In this document: positions 16,089 to 27,937 of the stretch, piece after piece
Position numbering within the stretch: the first letter of the stretch is position 1
How the letters are laid out: each line of letters starts with the position of its first letter
Assembly: GCF_030457605.1 (NCBI RefSeq)
Contig: NZ_JAKDUR010000021.1
Location: forward strand, 1-36,188
DNA length: 36,188 bases
Direction: 5' to 3'
Source: Halomonas sp.
GTDB taxonomy: Bacteria; Pseudomonadota; Gammaproteobacteria; Pseudomonadales; Halomonadaceae
Notes under the pieces: generated by a model
Database searches by the model: none
The model's input: the letters and a program-made list of their open reading frames with translations, nothing else
What the model was told of the DNA's origin: nothing
Translations under genes and position numbers: made by a program

Positions 16089-16931
16089 CTAGTCGGACAG
16101 GTTATCAACGATTTTCAGCACCGGCGTTGACTGGTTCAGCGTGTAGAAGTGCAGTCCCGGCGCGCCGCCGTCCAGCAGGCGCTGACAAAGGTGGGTGACC
16201 ACCTCGGTGCCAAACTGCAAAATGGCATCCGTATCATCACCGTAGCTTTCCAGCTGTTTGCGGATCCAGCGCGGAATCTCGGCACCGCAGGCGTCGGAAA
16301 AACGCGCCAGCTTGGTGTAGTTGATGATCGGCATGATGCCCGGAATAATCGGTTTATCCACGCCCAGCGCGCGCGCCTTGTCGACGAAATTGAAGTACGC
16401 CTCGGCAGTGAAGAAATACTGCGTGATTGCCATGTCGGCGCCGGCGTGCATCTTGCGCGCAAAGTTTTCCACATCCCGATCCAGATTGGGGGCCTGTGGA
16501 TGAGATTCAGGGTAGGCAGCCACAGCGATATCAAAATGATCGCCGGTTTCCTCACGGATAAACTCGACCAGCTCATTGGCGTAGCGCAACTCGCCGATGC
16601 TCGCCATACCCGAGGGCATGTCGCCGCGCAGGGCGACCAGGCTATCAATGCCTTCTTCACGGTACTGAGCGAGCAGGTCGCGCAGCTGGGCTTTTTCACT
16701 ACCGATGCACGACAGGTGTGGGGCGGTGGTAATGCCCCGCTCGCCCACGGCACGAACCGCCGCCCGCGTACGCGCCTGGGTCGAGCCACCGGCGCCATAG
16801 GTCACGGAAAAAAAGCGCGGCTGACGGGTTGCCAGGGCATCCCGCGCCTGCAGCAGCTTTTCCCGGCCAACGTCAGTGCCGGGCGGGAAAAACTCGAAGC
16901 TGATCCCTAGCGGATGTTCCTGGCTACTCAT
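16089..16931 (-). CDS. metF: 5,10-methylenetetrahydrofolate reductase
   Basis: This 280-residue cytoplasmic FAD enzyme reduces 5,10-methylene-THF to 5-methyl-THF for methionine synthesis. The family signatures are present in order: 'ISFEFFPPGT' at the N-terminus, 'SVTYGAGGSTQ' near residue 42, 'ALRGDMP', 'VAAYPESHPQA' and 'ITQYFFTAEAYFNFVD'. 'PIIPGIMPI' follows near 190. Length fits bacterial MetF (about 280-300). GAGGA precedes the ATG. It is monocistronic here, not next to ahcY, and metK lies about 7 kb away on the same strand. Confidence 0.95.
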   Translation of the reverse strand: MSSQEHPLGISFEFFPPGTDVGREKLLQARDALATRQPRFFSVTYGAGGSTQARTRAAVRAVGERGITTAPHLSCIGSEKAQLRDLLAQYREEGIDSLVALRGDMPSGMASIGELRYANELVEFIREETGDHFDIAVAAYPESHPQAPNLDRDVENFARKMHAGADMAITQYFFTAEAYFNFVDKARALGVDKPIIPGIMPIINYTKLARFSDACGAEIPRWIRKQLESYGDDTDAILQFGTEVVTHLCQRLLDGGAPGLHFYTLNQSTPVLKIVDNLSD

Positions 16932-16957
16932 GGGGTGTCCTCATACAAAATTCGGTG

Positions 16958-16986
16958 TTAACAGGCGCTCAATCATCGGATATTTT
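16958..16986 (+). promoter_or_regulatory. Predicted promoter of the AEC carrier gene
   Basis: TTAACA (16958-16963) and TATTTT (16981-16986) are 17 bases apart, matching the sigma-70 boxes at 5/6 and 4/6 positions. The start near 16993 would give a leader of about 90 bases before the ATG at 17084. Confidence 0.45.
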
Positions 16987-17083
16987 GCGCTATTCTGTCC
17001 GTTTGTTGCCGCCTCGGCCAATGAAAGATTTCGCGCCAATGCTTCAATCCGGTTCATATTGCTGCCAGACCGTAGGAAAAACG

Positions 17084-19749
<2,666 letters not shown>

Positions 19750-19791
19750 TTATCTGCATGTCCTCAAGCGTAGTTGATTAGCCACAAGAAA

Positions 19792-19830
19792 CGCCCCGAA
19801 GGTTGGATTGGATGTCCAACTTTCGGGGTG
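19792..19830 (-). terminator. Terminator of the second TAXI TRAP operon
   Basis: A 16-base stem (19792-19807 with 19815-19830, two G-U pairs on one strand) has a 7-base loop. On the minus strand it is followed by TTTCTTG, a short T-run. It lies about 50 bases beyond the permease stop at 19882 and before ligB. Confidence 0.8.
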
Positions 19831-19881
19831 CAGTTCACTAGAATCACAGGGGCATTGTTTTACGTGCGGTCAGCCAGCGGC

Positions 19882-22089
19882 TTACATATCGGACACGCGT
19901 GAGGCTGAGGCGGCATGAGGTTTCCGGGCCAGCAGGAATAGCCCCGCGGCAATCAGCGCGCCGACCAGGTCACTGATCAGGCCGGGGAAAATCAGCGCTA
20001 ACGCTCCCACCGCCGCCAGCAGGCGCCAGAAGACGTTGAGCGGACGGCGCAGGTAGCCTTCTACCGCAATCGCCAGCAGCAGCACGCCCACTACGCCGGA
20101 CACCACCACCCACACAATGTTGGCCAGTGTGGCATCAATCATCAGCATGCTGTGGGCAAAGACGAACATGTACGGCACCACAAAGCCGGCAACGGCCAGC
20201 TTCATGGCCTGAAACCCCGTGGCGTTGGGCGAACCGCCGCTGATACCGGCGCCGGCATAGGCAGCCAGCGCCACCGGCGGCGTCAGGTTGGCAAAGATAC
20301 CGAAATAAAACACGAACATGTGCGCCACGAAAATGGCCGTTTCATTGCTGCCGGCAAGCTCGCGGAACAGCGGCAGATTGAGCAGGATCGGCGCGGCCAT
20401 GGTGCTGGTGATGATGTATGTCGGAATGCTCGGCAGGCCCATGCCCAGAACAATCGCTGCAATCATGGTGAGAAACAGCGTCACCAGCAGCTGAATCATG
20501 GGGATGGGGATTTGCTCGCCAAGCGCGACTACGGCATCAGCCACCTCCAGCGCAATGCCGGTCAACGTGGCTACCCCCACAATAATGCCCACCGCACCGC
20601 AGGCAATCGCCACGGGAATCGCGTTGCGTACGCCGTCGTGCATGGCATCGCGGCAGTCGGCAATATCCATCTTCTCGGCCACCAACCCGAGCCGGGCGCG
20701 CAGGGCGTTGATGGCCACCGGTATGGCGATGATCGCAAATAGCATCAGCCGGCTGTCCGACATGCCGGGTAGCGGATTGCCGGACAGCAGCGCCTGCCAT
20801 TGCGGCTCGAAAATCAAAAGCGCGAGTATTGCACTGGTGCCCAGCGTGACGCGGCGTGTGCCACAGATCAGCACGGTAGCAGCAATCGACCAGAAGGCCG
20901 CAAAGAATGGCGCGCGCCCTTCAAACAACAGCCACAGCAGTACCACCATGGGCACCAGCAAATGGCCACGCTTGAGCATGACCTCCTTGAGCGGCGTGAG
21001 CTTTGAGCGCTCGATGCCTTCAAGCCCATTGCGCAACGCACGCAGGTGAACCTGAAACAGCACGCCCAGATAGAACAACAGCGCCGGGATGATGCCCGCG
21101 AGAATGACCTGGGTATAGGGCACCGAGAGCACCTCCGCCATGATAAAGGCGGCGGCCCCCATGATCGGCGGTAAAATCTGCCCGCCGACGCTTGCCGAGG
21201 CCTCTACGGCGCCGGCGAAGTTGGGTTTGTAGCCGGTGCGTTTCATCAGCGGAATGGTAAACGCGCCGGTGGTGACCACGTTGGCAATGGCCGAGCCGTT
21301 GATCGAGCCGAGAAAGCCGCTGGCGATAACCGCCACCTTGGCCGGCCCGCCCCGGGTATGGCCGGCCACGGCCAGCGCCAGATCGTTGAACAGCTGCCCC
21401 AGCCCCGACTTGCCCAGAAAAGCGCCGAACAGAATGAACAGAATGATATAGCTGGCCGAAACGCCGGTGGCGGTGCCCAGCAGCCCTTCGGTGATAAACA
21501 CCAGGTGCGACATGACCTGGCGGCACGTCGCCAGAATGATCGTTTCGTTGAGCTGGGGATAAAACGATAGTTTGGCGTAAAAGCCGTAGAGTAGAAAAAA
21601 TGTCGCCAGCAGCGTCAGCCCCCACCCGGTAGCCCGCCGCGTGGCGTCGAGCACCAGCAGGATGGCAAGGCCACCCACCAGCATGTCGATATCGTTGATC
21701 CGCCCTGCCGAGGCAATCACCCGCTCGGACACCGCCAGCATGTAAATGCCTACGCCAAAGGCGGCAAGCGCCAGCAGCGCGTCACCCCAGGGCACACGAT
21801 GGCGCGCCCCGGTACGGGTTAGCGGATAAAGAATGAAGGTCAGCCCCAGCAGGGTATACAGGTGAATGCTGCGCTGCGCTACATCAACCAGAGGGCCGGC
21901 AAACGACGTATACAGATGAAACAGCGCCAGCAGCACCGCCAGTAGCATGATGAAGGTGGTGACCGCGCCCGGTAGCCTGTCGCGCACCAGACTCTCGCGA
22001 TCGTATTTCTCCAGCGCTTCCTTGACCGCCTGATCGTCGGTCGCGGCGGCCGGAGCGTGTCCGGTTGATGCATGCCTGTGGTCGGACAT
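19882..22089 (-). CDS. TRAP transporter fused permease (DctQM type), second system
   Basis: This 735-residue inner-membrane TRAP permease fuses Q-like and M-like parts. A hydrophilic N-terminus (about 45 residues) precedes the 4TM Q part. M-domain motifs are 'SGFLGSINGSAIANVVTTGAFTIPLMKRTGY', 'GGQILPPIMGAAAFIMAE', 'LGMGLPSIPTYIITSTMAAP' and 'HMFVFYFGIFANLTPPVALAAYAGAGIS'. The ATG at 22089 is preferred to the GTG one codon upstream, given AGGGG at proper spacing. It is the last gene of the receptor-DUF1850-permease operon. It shows the same motifs as the permease at 13807 with clear divergence, so it is not a recent copy. Confidence 0.93.
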   Translation of the reverse strand: MSDHRHASTGHAPAAATDDQAVKEALEKYDRESLVRDRLPGAVTTFIMLLAVLLALFHLYTSFAGPLVDVAQRSIHLYTLLGLTFILYPLTRTGARHRVPWGDALLALAAFGVGIYMLAVSERVIASAGRINDIDMLVGGLAILLVLDATRRATGWGLTLLATFFLLYGFYAKLSFYPQLNETIILATCRQVMSHLVFITEGLLGTATGVSASYIILFILFGAFLGKSGLGQLFNDLALAVAGHTRGGPAKVAVIASGFLGSINGSAIANVVTTGAFTIPLMKRTGYKPNFAGAVEASASVGGQILPPIMGAAAFIMAEVLSVPYTQVILAGIIPALLFYLGVLFQVHLRALRNGLEGIERSKLTPLKEVMLKRGHLLVPMVVLLWLLFEGRAPFFAAFWSIAATVLICGTRRVTLGTSAILALLIFEPQWQALLSGNPLPGMSDSRLMLFAIIAIPVAINALRARLGLVAEKMDIADCRDAMHDGVRNAIPVAIACGAVGIIVGVATLTGIALEVADAVVALGEQIPIPMIQLLVTLFLTMIAAIVLGMGLPSIPTYIITSTMAAPILLNLPLFRELAGSNETAIFVAHMFVFYFGIFANLTPPVALAAYAGAGISGGSPNATGFQAMKLAVAGFVVPYMFVFAHSMLMIDATLANIVWVVVSGVVGVLLLAIAVEGYLRRPLNVFWRLLAAVGALALIFPGLISDLVGALIAAGLFLLARKPHAASASRVSDM

Positions 22090-22135
22090 CACGCCCCTCT
22101 CTCGCTGTATGAAGGATTGGGTTGAGGAAATGGCG

Positions 22136-22705
22136 TTACCGGCCCTTCGCCGAGCCTGACGCCCACTCGGCAGGATATGACAGCCGCCAGGGACGTACCA
22201 GCGCCGGCAATATCTGCCATAGCGGGGCTCGCTGAACGCTGAACGTTAAAACAGGGGGAGGATCGTCGCGCGACAGCGCGAAGGTCTGGCTGACAGAGCC
22301 GATGCGATAGCGCATGCGGTAATGCTCGGCAGCAGCGGCCTGTACCGCCAGCGGATCCACTACACGATCAATGCCGGTCATCACGACCCAGCCGTTATCC
22401 AGCGTTGTTACCTTGCCTGCGGCAGCAGGCACGCCGGCTCCAAACGTCTTGAAGCGCGTTCCCGTGAGTTCGATGGCGCCGTTTTCCACCACTTCGAACC
22501 ATTCTTCCCAGTCTTCCTTCTCGACCGAGTGCATCCAGCGCAACGTGAAGCGCGCGCCTTCCCCCCCGGGAAAAGCGTAACGCAGGCCGCCGCTGTCGTG
22601 CACCATCAGCCAGGGTAGCGGATACGCAAACGTGGCGGCCATCAAGACCGCCACGACCAATACCATCGCTATGGGGATGCGTTTACGCTGTCTGCACAAG
22701 GCCAT
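22136..22705 (-). CDS. DUF1850 domain-containing protein
   Basis: This 189-residue protein has one N-terminal hydrophobic segment (about residues 11-31), probably a membrane anchor, and a short outer domain. DUF1850 hallmarks are 'RWMHSVEKEDWEEWFEV' (conserved HSV), 'FKTFGAGVPA' and a later 'SQTFALS' segment. The family is recurrently encoded beside TAXI TRAP genes; its role is unknown, and an accessory function in assembly or substrate handling is a guess. No strong ribosome site is seen. It starts 28 bases behind the receptor stop, so translation may depend on the upstream gene. The exact start is uncertain. Confidence 0.85.
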   Translation of the reverse strand: MALCRQRKRIPIAMVLVVAVLMAATFAYPLPWLMVHDSGGLRYAFPGGEGARFTLRWMHSVEKEDWEEWFEVVENGAIELTGTRFKTFGAGVPAAAGKVTTLDNGWVVMTGIDRVVDPLAVQAAAAEHYRMRYRIGSVSQTFALSRDDPPPVLTFSVQRAPLWQILPALVRPWRLSYPAEWASGSAKGR

Positions 22706-22733
22706 TCATGCCCCGGGCATCGCGAACGGTCCT

Positions 22734-23975
22734 TCAGTACTCAGCACTCTCGGCATCGGCATTTTCCGGCTTCTTGCTATTGGAGTCTTTGCGATCAGAG
22801 CCTGTGCCGTTGGCTTCCGACTGTTGTTCGGCATCCATGGCGTTATCTTCAGACGCGGCCTGGTACACCGACTCGGCGCCGGGATGAACGGGGGCAACCA
22901 GATTCTCGTTCATGGTATCGACGTCAAACTGCTTGAGCGCACCCACCGAGACCTTGTCGGATTCGAGGTAGTCATGGAAGCGCTGAGTCAGCTCGGCAGC
23001 CACGTCGTCGCGCATGTCACTACCCACAATCAGCATGTTGCGGATGGCAACGGTGTCGACTTCCTTATCGAGGTCGTAACGCTCGGGTGCGCCGGCCGGC
23101 ACGGTGTAATGTTCGTAATACGGGTATTGCTCCAGCAGCTTGTCTGCCACGTCGCCTTCCACCGGGACAAAGGTGATATCGGTGCTCTGCATCAGGCCGG
23201 TAATGCTGGAATTGGGTACGCCGGAGGTAAAGAAGGCGGCGTCCAGATTGCCATTGCTCATGCTGGTGACGCTATCGGCATAGCCCGTATGGCTGACCTG
23301 AGCCAGGTCGTCGTAGCTCATTCCGGCAGATTCGATCACCTTCGTGGCACTTTGCTCAACGCCCGAACCAACCTTGCCTACGCCAACGCGCTTGCCTTCC
23401 AGATCGGCAATGCTCTGGATGCCGCTGTCTTCGGTGGCAACAATCTGTACCACGTTGGGGTAAAGTCCCGCCAGCGCCTGAATATCCGCCGGTTCGCCGT
23501 CGAACTGATTTTCACCGTTGACGGCATCATAGGCCACGTCGCTCATCACAATGGCGATATGATTCAGGCCATCGTTGATATTATTGATGTTCTGAACCGA
23601 AGCGCCGGTAGAAACCACCTGCACGTTCTCGACAAGATCGCTCTGCTCAAACACACCCTTGAGCGCGCCGCCAATGGGATAATACGTACCACCTGTGCCG
23701 CCGGTACCAAAAATCAGGCTGACCGGCTCGGCGTTTTGAGCCTGATCGTTCTGGGCCTGATCGTTCTGGGCCTGATCGTTCTGGGCCTGATCATTATTGG
23801 CCGCCGTTTTTTCAGTATCCGCCTGTTTCGCGTTAGTGTTATCGGCTGTCTGCTGTGTGGCATCGGTGTCGCCGTTTTGCGCGGCCTGATCGGACTCGGT
23901 GTCGTCGCCGCAGCCCGCCAGCAAGGCACCGGAAAGCCCCAACGCGGCTGCCTGCATCCAAATACGTGTCGTCAT
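22734..23975 (-). CDS. TAXI family TRAP solute receptor, predicted lipoprotein
   Basis: This 413-residue binding protein has a lipoprotein signal with lipobox 'GALLAGC' (Cys about 22, followed by Gly). Next is a 55-60 residue acidic Q/N/D-rich linker with four QNDQA-type repeats. The TAXI domain begins at 'SLIFGTGGTGGTYYPIGGAL'. 'GKRVGVGKVGSGVEQSATKV' and 'LVAPVHPGAESVYQAA' match the family. After the domain comes another acidic, Ser/Asn-rich tail ending 'NADAESAEY'. It is about 90 residues longer than the receptor at 12734, and the extra length is low-complexity sequence. It is probably tethered to a membrane, with the linker as a flexible arm. AGGAGAGG precedes the ATG. Confidence 0.9.
   Translation of the reverse strand: MTTRIWMQAAALGLSGALLAGCGDDTESDQAAQNGDTDATQQTADNTNAKQADTEKTAANNDQAQNDQAQNDQAQNDQAQNAEPVSLIFGTGGTGGTYYPIGGALKGVFEQSDLVENVQVVSTGASVQNINNINDGLNHIAIVMSDVAYDAVNGENQFDGEPADIQALAGLYPNVVQIVATEDSGIQSIADLEGKRVGVGKVGSGVEQSATKVIESAGMSYDDLAQVSHTGYADSVTSMSNGNLDAAFFTSGVPNSSITGLMQSTDITFVPVEGDVADKLLEQYPYYEHYTVPAGAPERYDLDKEVDTVAIRNMLIVGSDMRDDVAAELTQRFHDYLESDKVSVGALKQFDVDTMNENLVAPVHPGAESVYQAASEDNAMDAEQQSEANGTGSDRKDSNSKKPENADAESAEY
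23740..23799 (-). repeat. 15-base tandem repeats in the receptor linker
   Basis: GCCTGATCGTTCTGG (plus strand) occurs three times perfectly in tandem (23740-23754, 23755-23769, 23770-23784), and a fourth diverged copy follows. In frame it encodes QNDQA repeats on the minus strand. Length change by whole units would preserve the reading frame. Confidence 0.92.
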
Positions 23976-24074
23976 CGTGCCTCTCCTGTTTTTATTGATC
24001 GGGCGTGTCTGTGTCTTGATCCCGTCTGCATCAATCTAGTCTTCACGCTGCTGACAAGCCACTTTGCAACATAA

Positions 24075-24100
24075 AAAGGCTCCGGTATACCGGAGCCTTT
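24075..24100 (-). terminator. Terminator of metK
   Basis: Arms AAAGGCTCCGG and CCGGAGCCTTT with a TATA loop form a perfect 26-base palindrome. On the minus strand it is followed by TTTTTAT-type sequence, consistent with termination of metK transcription. It may also work weakly in the other direction. Confidence 0.88.
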
Positions 24101-24142
24101 AAACGGGCAGCATATTGCACAGTACTGTCACACAATAGTGGG

Positions 24143-25366
24143 TCAGGCAATACCCGCGGCCTGGCGCAGCGCGTCGGCGCGATCGGTTTTTTCCCAGGGG
24201 AACGCGGTGAAGGTTTCCACCTGTTGTTCACCGCTGGTATCCGTCCAGTGGTAGCTGTGTTCAAACGGCTCGCGGCCGAAGTGGCCGTAGGCCGCGGTCA
24301 GCTGATACATCGGATGTTCAAGGTCAAGCATCCGGGTAATCGCGTAGGGCCGCAGGTCGAAGTGTTCGCGCACCAAACGAATGATGCTGGCCTCACTGAT
24401 CCTGCCGGTACCGAAGGTATCCACCGAGACCGAGGTCGGCTCGGCCACGCCGATGGCGTAGGACACCTGAATCTCGCATTTGTCGGCAAGCCCCGCAGCA
24501 ACCACGTTCTTGGCTACGTAGCGGCCGGCATAGGCGGCGCTGCGGTCCACCTTGGACGGATCCTTGCCGGAAAACGCCCCGCCACCGTGACGCGCCATGC
24601 CGCCGTAGGTGTCAACGATGATCTTGCGTCCGGTCAGCCCGCAGTCGCCCACCGGCCCGCCGATAACGAACTTGCCGGTCGGGTTGATGTGGTACTGGGT
24701 CGCGTCATCCAGCCATTCGGCCGGGATGATCGGCTCGATGATCTCGCGCTTGATCATCGTGCGCAGCTCTTCCTGATCAATATCGGGGTCGTGCTGAGTC
24801 GAGAGCACCACGGCATCCACGCCACAGGGCTTGCCTTGCTCATCGTAGCGGAACGTCAGCTGGCTCTTGGCATCCGGGCGCAACCACGGCAACAGCCCGT
24901 CGCGACGCAGCCGGGACTGCTGCTCCACCAGGCGGTGAGCGTAATACACCGGCGCGGGCATGTAGGCCTCGGTCTCGTTGGTGGCGTAACCAAACATCAG
25001 CCCCTGGTCACCGGCGCCCTGGTCTTCAGGCCTGGAACGGTCCACGCCCTGGGCAATCTCGACGCTTTGCTTGCCGATCAGGTTGATAATGCCGCAGGTA
25101 TTGCCGTCAAAGCCGACCTCTGACGAGGTGTAGCCGATGTCAGTGATGACCTGACGCACCAGCGCTTCCAGGTCAATCCATGCCGATGTGGTGATTTCAC
25201 CGGCAATGATCGCCACGCCGGTCTTGACCATGGTTTCACACGCTACGCGCGCCTGTTTATCGCGGGCGATAATGGCATCCAGCACCGCATCGGAAATCTG
25301 GTCGGCAATCTTGTCGGGATGGCCCTCGGAGACCGACTCGGAGGTAAACAGGGAATATTCGCTCAT
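24143..25366 (-). CDS. metK: S-adenosylmethionine synthetase
   Basis: This 407-residue cytoplasmic enzyme makes S-adenosylmethionine from methionine and ATP. It begins '[31 protein letters not shown]', the classic MetK N-terminus with the catalytic His in GHPDK. The P-loop-like '[27 protein letters not shown]' is present. '[16 protein letters not shown]' is also diagnostic. The open frame extends 23 codons further, but only this ATG gives the conserved start. It carries a slightly longer central region than E. coli MetK (384 residues). A GGCGGGC-AGT-GCCCGCC hairpin (25406-25422) lies in its leader or promoter region. It is monocistronic and divergent from tkt. Confidence 0.97.
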   Translation of the reverse strand: MSEYSLFTSESVSEGHPDKIADQISDAVLDAIIARDKQARVACETMVKTGVAIIAGEITTSAWIDLEALVRQVITDIGYTSSEVGFDGNTCGIINLIGKQSVEIAQGVDRSRPEDQGAGDQGLMFGYATNETEAYMPAPVYYAHRLVEQQSRLRRDGLLPWLRPDAKSQLTFRYDEQGKPCGVDAVVLSTQHDPDIDQEELRTMIKREIIEPIIPAEWLDDATQYHINPTGKFVIGGPVGDCGLTGRKIIVDTYGGMARHGGGAFSGKDPSKVDRSAAYAGRYVAKNVVAAGLADKCEIQVSYAIGVAEPTSVSVDTFGTGRISEASIIRLVREHFDLRPYAITRMLDLEHPMYQLTAAYGHFGREPFEHSYHWTDTSGEQQVETFTAFPWEKTDRADALRQAAGIA

Positions 25367-25405
25367 CGCGCTCTTGGCCCTCTGTTCTAGTGGCGGGGTT
25401 CTGAT

Positions 25406-25422
25406 GGCGGGCAGTGCCCGCC
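25406..25422. other. Inverted repeat in the metK upstream region
   Basis: GGCGGGC and GCCCGCC are perfect 7-base arms separated by three bases, about 40 bases upstream of the metK start. It could form an RNA hairpin if transcribed or be an operator. I do not recognise it as a known methionine riboswitch. Confidence 0.45.
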
Positions 25423-25507
25423 TGCAGGAATGCAAACGACATCAATGCCGTCGCCGCTTTTGTGAATATGCGTGAGTTTACACGCTGGCTACGGGCCTTC
25501 CTAGGAT

Positions 25508-25536
25508 TTGCCGCCATGGGCGAAGTCAGCGACAAT
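25508..25536 (+). promoter_or_regulatory. Predicted tkt promoter
   Basis: TTGCCG (25508-25513) and GACAAT (25531-25536) are 17 bases apart, each matching 4 of 6 consensus positions. The start near 25543 leaves a short leader, with GAGGAG before the tkt ATG. Confidence 0.45.
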
Positions 25537-25574
25537 AGCGGCTTTCATTTCCGTTTGCAGGCGAGGAGCACCCC

Positions 25575-27566
25575 ATGCCGACCCGTTTTGAGCTGGCCAA
25601 TGCCATTCGCGCGCTTTCCATGGACGCCGTACAGAAGGCCAACTCCGGCCATCCCGGTGCCCCCATGGGCATGGCTGACATCGCCGAAGTGCTGTGGAAC
25701 GATTATCTCAAGCACAGCCCCGAGGCCCCCCGGTGGGCCGACCGCGACCGCTTTGTGCTCTCCAACGGCCACGGCTCGATGCTTCTGTACTCGCTATTGC
25801 ACCTGAGCGGCTATGGGCTCGGCCTTGAGCAGCTGCAGAATTTCCGCCAGCTGCACGCGGCTACCGCCGGCCATCCGGAATACGGCTACGCGCCGGGCAT
25901 TGAAACCACCACCGGCCCACTGGGGCAAGGCCTGGCCAACGCCGTGGGCATGGCGCTCGCAGAAAAGACCCTGGCCGCCCAGTTCAACCGCCCGGGGCAC
26001 GCCATTGTCGATCATCGCACCTGGTGTTTTCTCGGCGACGGCTGCCTGATGGAAGGCATTTCTCATGAGGTGGCTTCCCTTGCCGGCACCCATAAGCTGG
26101 GCAAGCTGGTGGCATTTTACGACGATAACGGCATTTCCATCGACGGTGAAGTCGACGGCTGGTTTACCGACGATACCGCCAAGCGCTTTGAAGCCTACGG
26201 CTGGCACGTGGTGGCCCACGTCGACGGCCACAAGCCCAAGGAAATCAAGGCCGCGATCGAGCTGGCGCTGACCCAGGACGACAAACCCAGCCTGATCATC
26301 TGCAAAACCGTGATCGGCTTTGGCGCGCCCAACAAGCAGGGCAAGGCCGCCTCTCACGGTGCCGCACTGGGCGACGACGAGGTGGCCGCCGCGCGCGAGC
26401 AGCTCAACTGGCCGCACGCACCCTTTCATGTGCCGGAAGCCATCTACCAGGGTTGGGACGCCACCGCGGCCGGCCAGCAGCGTCAGGCCGACTGGCAGAC
26501 GCGCTTTGATCGCTATGCCGAGCAGCACCCCGAGCTGGCCCGCGAGTTCCTGCGTCGCCAGAAGGGCGAGCTGCCGGCCGACCTGACCAGCGAGGCACTG
26601 ATCGAGCAGGCACAGGAAGGCGCTGAAACCACTGCGTCACGCAAGGCATCGCTGGCCTGTCTCAACAAGCTCGGCTCGCAGCTACCCGAGCTGCTCGGTG
26701 GCAGCGCCGACTTGGCCCCGTCCAATTTGACCGTCTGGGACGGCGCGAAAGCCATTACCCCCAACGATGCCGGCGGCAACTACCTGCATTATGGCGTTCG
26801 CGAGTTTGGCATGGGCGCGATCATGAACGGCATCGCCCTGCACGGTGGGTTCATCACCTACGGCGCCACCTTCCTGACCTTCATGGAATACATGCGCAAC
26901 GCCATCCGCATGGCCGCGATCATGAACCAGCAGGCCATCTACATTTTCACCCACGACTCCATTGGTCTTGGTGAAGACGGCCCCACGCACCAGCCGGTCG
27001 AACAGCTGACCAACCTGCGCACCACGCCCAACCTGTGCACCTGGCGCCCGTGCGACGCGGTCGAAACCGCCGCCGCCTGGGATTCTGCCCTCAAACGTCA
27101 TTCCGGCCCCAGCGCGCTGGTCTTTTCGCGCCAGAATCTGGCCCACCAGCCACGCACTCAGGCGCAGCTGGCCAACATCCAGCGCGGCGGATACGTATTG
27201 AAGGACAGTGAGGCCGCGCCGGAGTTGATTCTTATTGCCACCGGCTCCGAAGTCGGCCTGGCCATGGACGCCGCCGCCGAGCTGGAAGCGTCCGGCACCG
27301 CGGTGCGCGTGGTCTCCATGCCGTCCACCCAGCGCTTCGATGGCCAGAGTGCTGAATACCGCGAAAGCGTGCTGCCGGCCGCAGTCACCAAACGCATCGC
27401 CGTGGAAGCCGCCCACGCCGACTACTGGTACAAATACGTCGGCCTTGGTGGCCGGGTGATCGGCATGACCACCTACGGGGAATCCGCACCGGCTGATGCC
27501 CTGTTCAAGCACTTCGGCTTTACCGTGGAAAACGTGGTAGAACAAGCCGGTGCGCTTCTGGATTAA
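25575..27566 (+). CDS. tkt: Transketolase
   Basis: This 663-residue cytoplasmic thiamine-diphosphate enzyme transfers two-carbon units in the pentose phosphate pathway. The ThDP motif runs from '[18 protein letters not shown]' to '[10 protein letters not shown]'. '[18 protein letters not shown]' supplies the N-terminal His, and '[24 protein letters not shown]' is the conserved middle-domain signature. Length equals E. coli TktA. GAGGAG lies upstream. It heads a rightward run of genes with short gaps: tkt, lrgA, lrgB, epd, pgk. It provides erythrose 4-phosphate, the substrate of the Epd encoded downstream. Confidence 0.97.
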   Translation: MPTRFELANAIRALSMDAVQKANSGHPGAPMGMADIAEVLWNDYLKHSPEAPRWADRDRFVLSNGHGSMLLYSLLHLSGYGLGLEQLQNFRQLHAATAGHPEYGYAPGIETTTGPLGQGLANAVGMALAEKTLAAQFNRPGHAIVDHRTWCFLGDGCLMEGISHEVASLAGTHKLGKLVAFYDDNGISIDGEVDGWFTDDTAKRFEAYGWHVVAHVDGHKPKEIKAAIELALTQDDKPSLIICKTVIGFGAPNKQGKAASHGAALGDDEVAAAREQLNWPHAPFHVPEAIYQGWDATAAGQQRQADWQTRFDRYAEQHPELAREFLRRQKGELPADLTSEALIEQAQEGAETTASRKASLACLNKLGSQLPELLGGSADLAPSNLTVWDGAKAITPNDAGGNYLHYGVREFGMGAIMNGIALHGGFITYGATFLTFMEYMRNAIRMAAIMNQQAIYIFTHDSIGLGEDGPTHQPVEQLTNLRTTPNLCTWRPCDAVETAAAWDSALKRHSGPSALVFSRQNLAHQPRTQAQLANIQRGGYVLKDSEAAPELILIATGSEVGLAMDAAAELEASGTAVRVVSMPSTQRFDGQSAEYRESVLPAAVTKRIAVEAAHADYWYKYVGLGGRVIGMTTYGESAPADALFKHFGFTVENVVEQAGALLD

Positions 27567-27583
27567 ACGAACTCGGTGTCATC

Positions 27584-27937
27584 ATGCCTGCGCTTAACGG
27601 TTTTTTGTGGCTATTGCTGTGCTGGCTTGCCGGTGAGCTGATCGTGCACTTTACCGGCATGCCCATTTCCTCCGGGGGGATCGGCATGCTGCTGCTCTGT
27701 GCCGCGCTGGCGTTGCGCGGTCGCGTGCCTGCAAGCATTGCCGCAGCCGCGCAGCCACTGATTGCCCTTCTCGCCATGCTGATCATGCCCGGCGCTACCG
27801 GCGTGTTTTTCATGATTGACCAACTGGCCGGCCAGTGGACGGCGATCCTGACCGGCCTGATCGCCGGCACGCTGCTAAGCGTGATTACCACGCTCTGGTT
27901 GCTGCAACGACTGATGCAGGACGATCATGCTGAGTGA
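27584..27937 (+). CDS. lrgA: CidA/LrgA family membrane protein
   Basis: This 117-residue protein has four predicted transmembrane segments and the LrgA/CidA signature 'GMPISSGGIGMLLLCAALALRGRVP'. It starts 17 bases after tkt, and its end overlaps lrgB by 11 bases. Once viewed as holin-like, LrgA/LrgB pairs are now linked to transport: the Bacillus PftAB pair moves pyruvate, and the plant fusion PLGG1 moves glycolate and glycerate. The placement between tkt and epd-pgk favours a carbon-transport role here (inference). The ribosome site is weak, so translational coupling to tkt is possible. Confidence 0.85.
   Translation: MPALNGFLWLLLCWLAGELIVHFTGMPISSGGIGMLLLCAALALRGRVPASIAAAAQPLIALLAMLIMPGATGVFFMIDQLAGQWTAILTGLIAGTLLSVITTLWLLQRLMQDDHAE

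Noticed and set aside
24029..24044. TGGC...GC spaced like a sigma-54 promoter on the minus strand before the second TAXI receptor
   Set aside because: GG and GC are correctly spaced, but the -12 element (CAGCG) and most of the -24 element do not match consensus, so chance is a better explanation.
22632..24074. 480-codon plus-strand open frame over DUF1850 and the TAXI receptor
   Set aside because: It includes a repetitive Leu/Ile/Gly stretch that is only the antisense of the QNDQA repeat. The minus-strand genes have family motifs, a lipobox and ribosome sites.
25367..25574. Possible SAM or SAH riboswitch before metK
   Set aside because: Only one short GC hairpin is seen; none of the conserved loops of known SAM or SAH riboswitches is recognisable.
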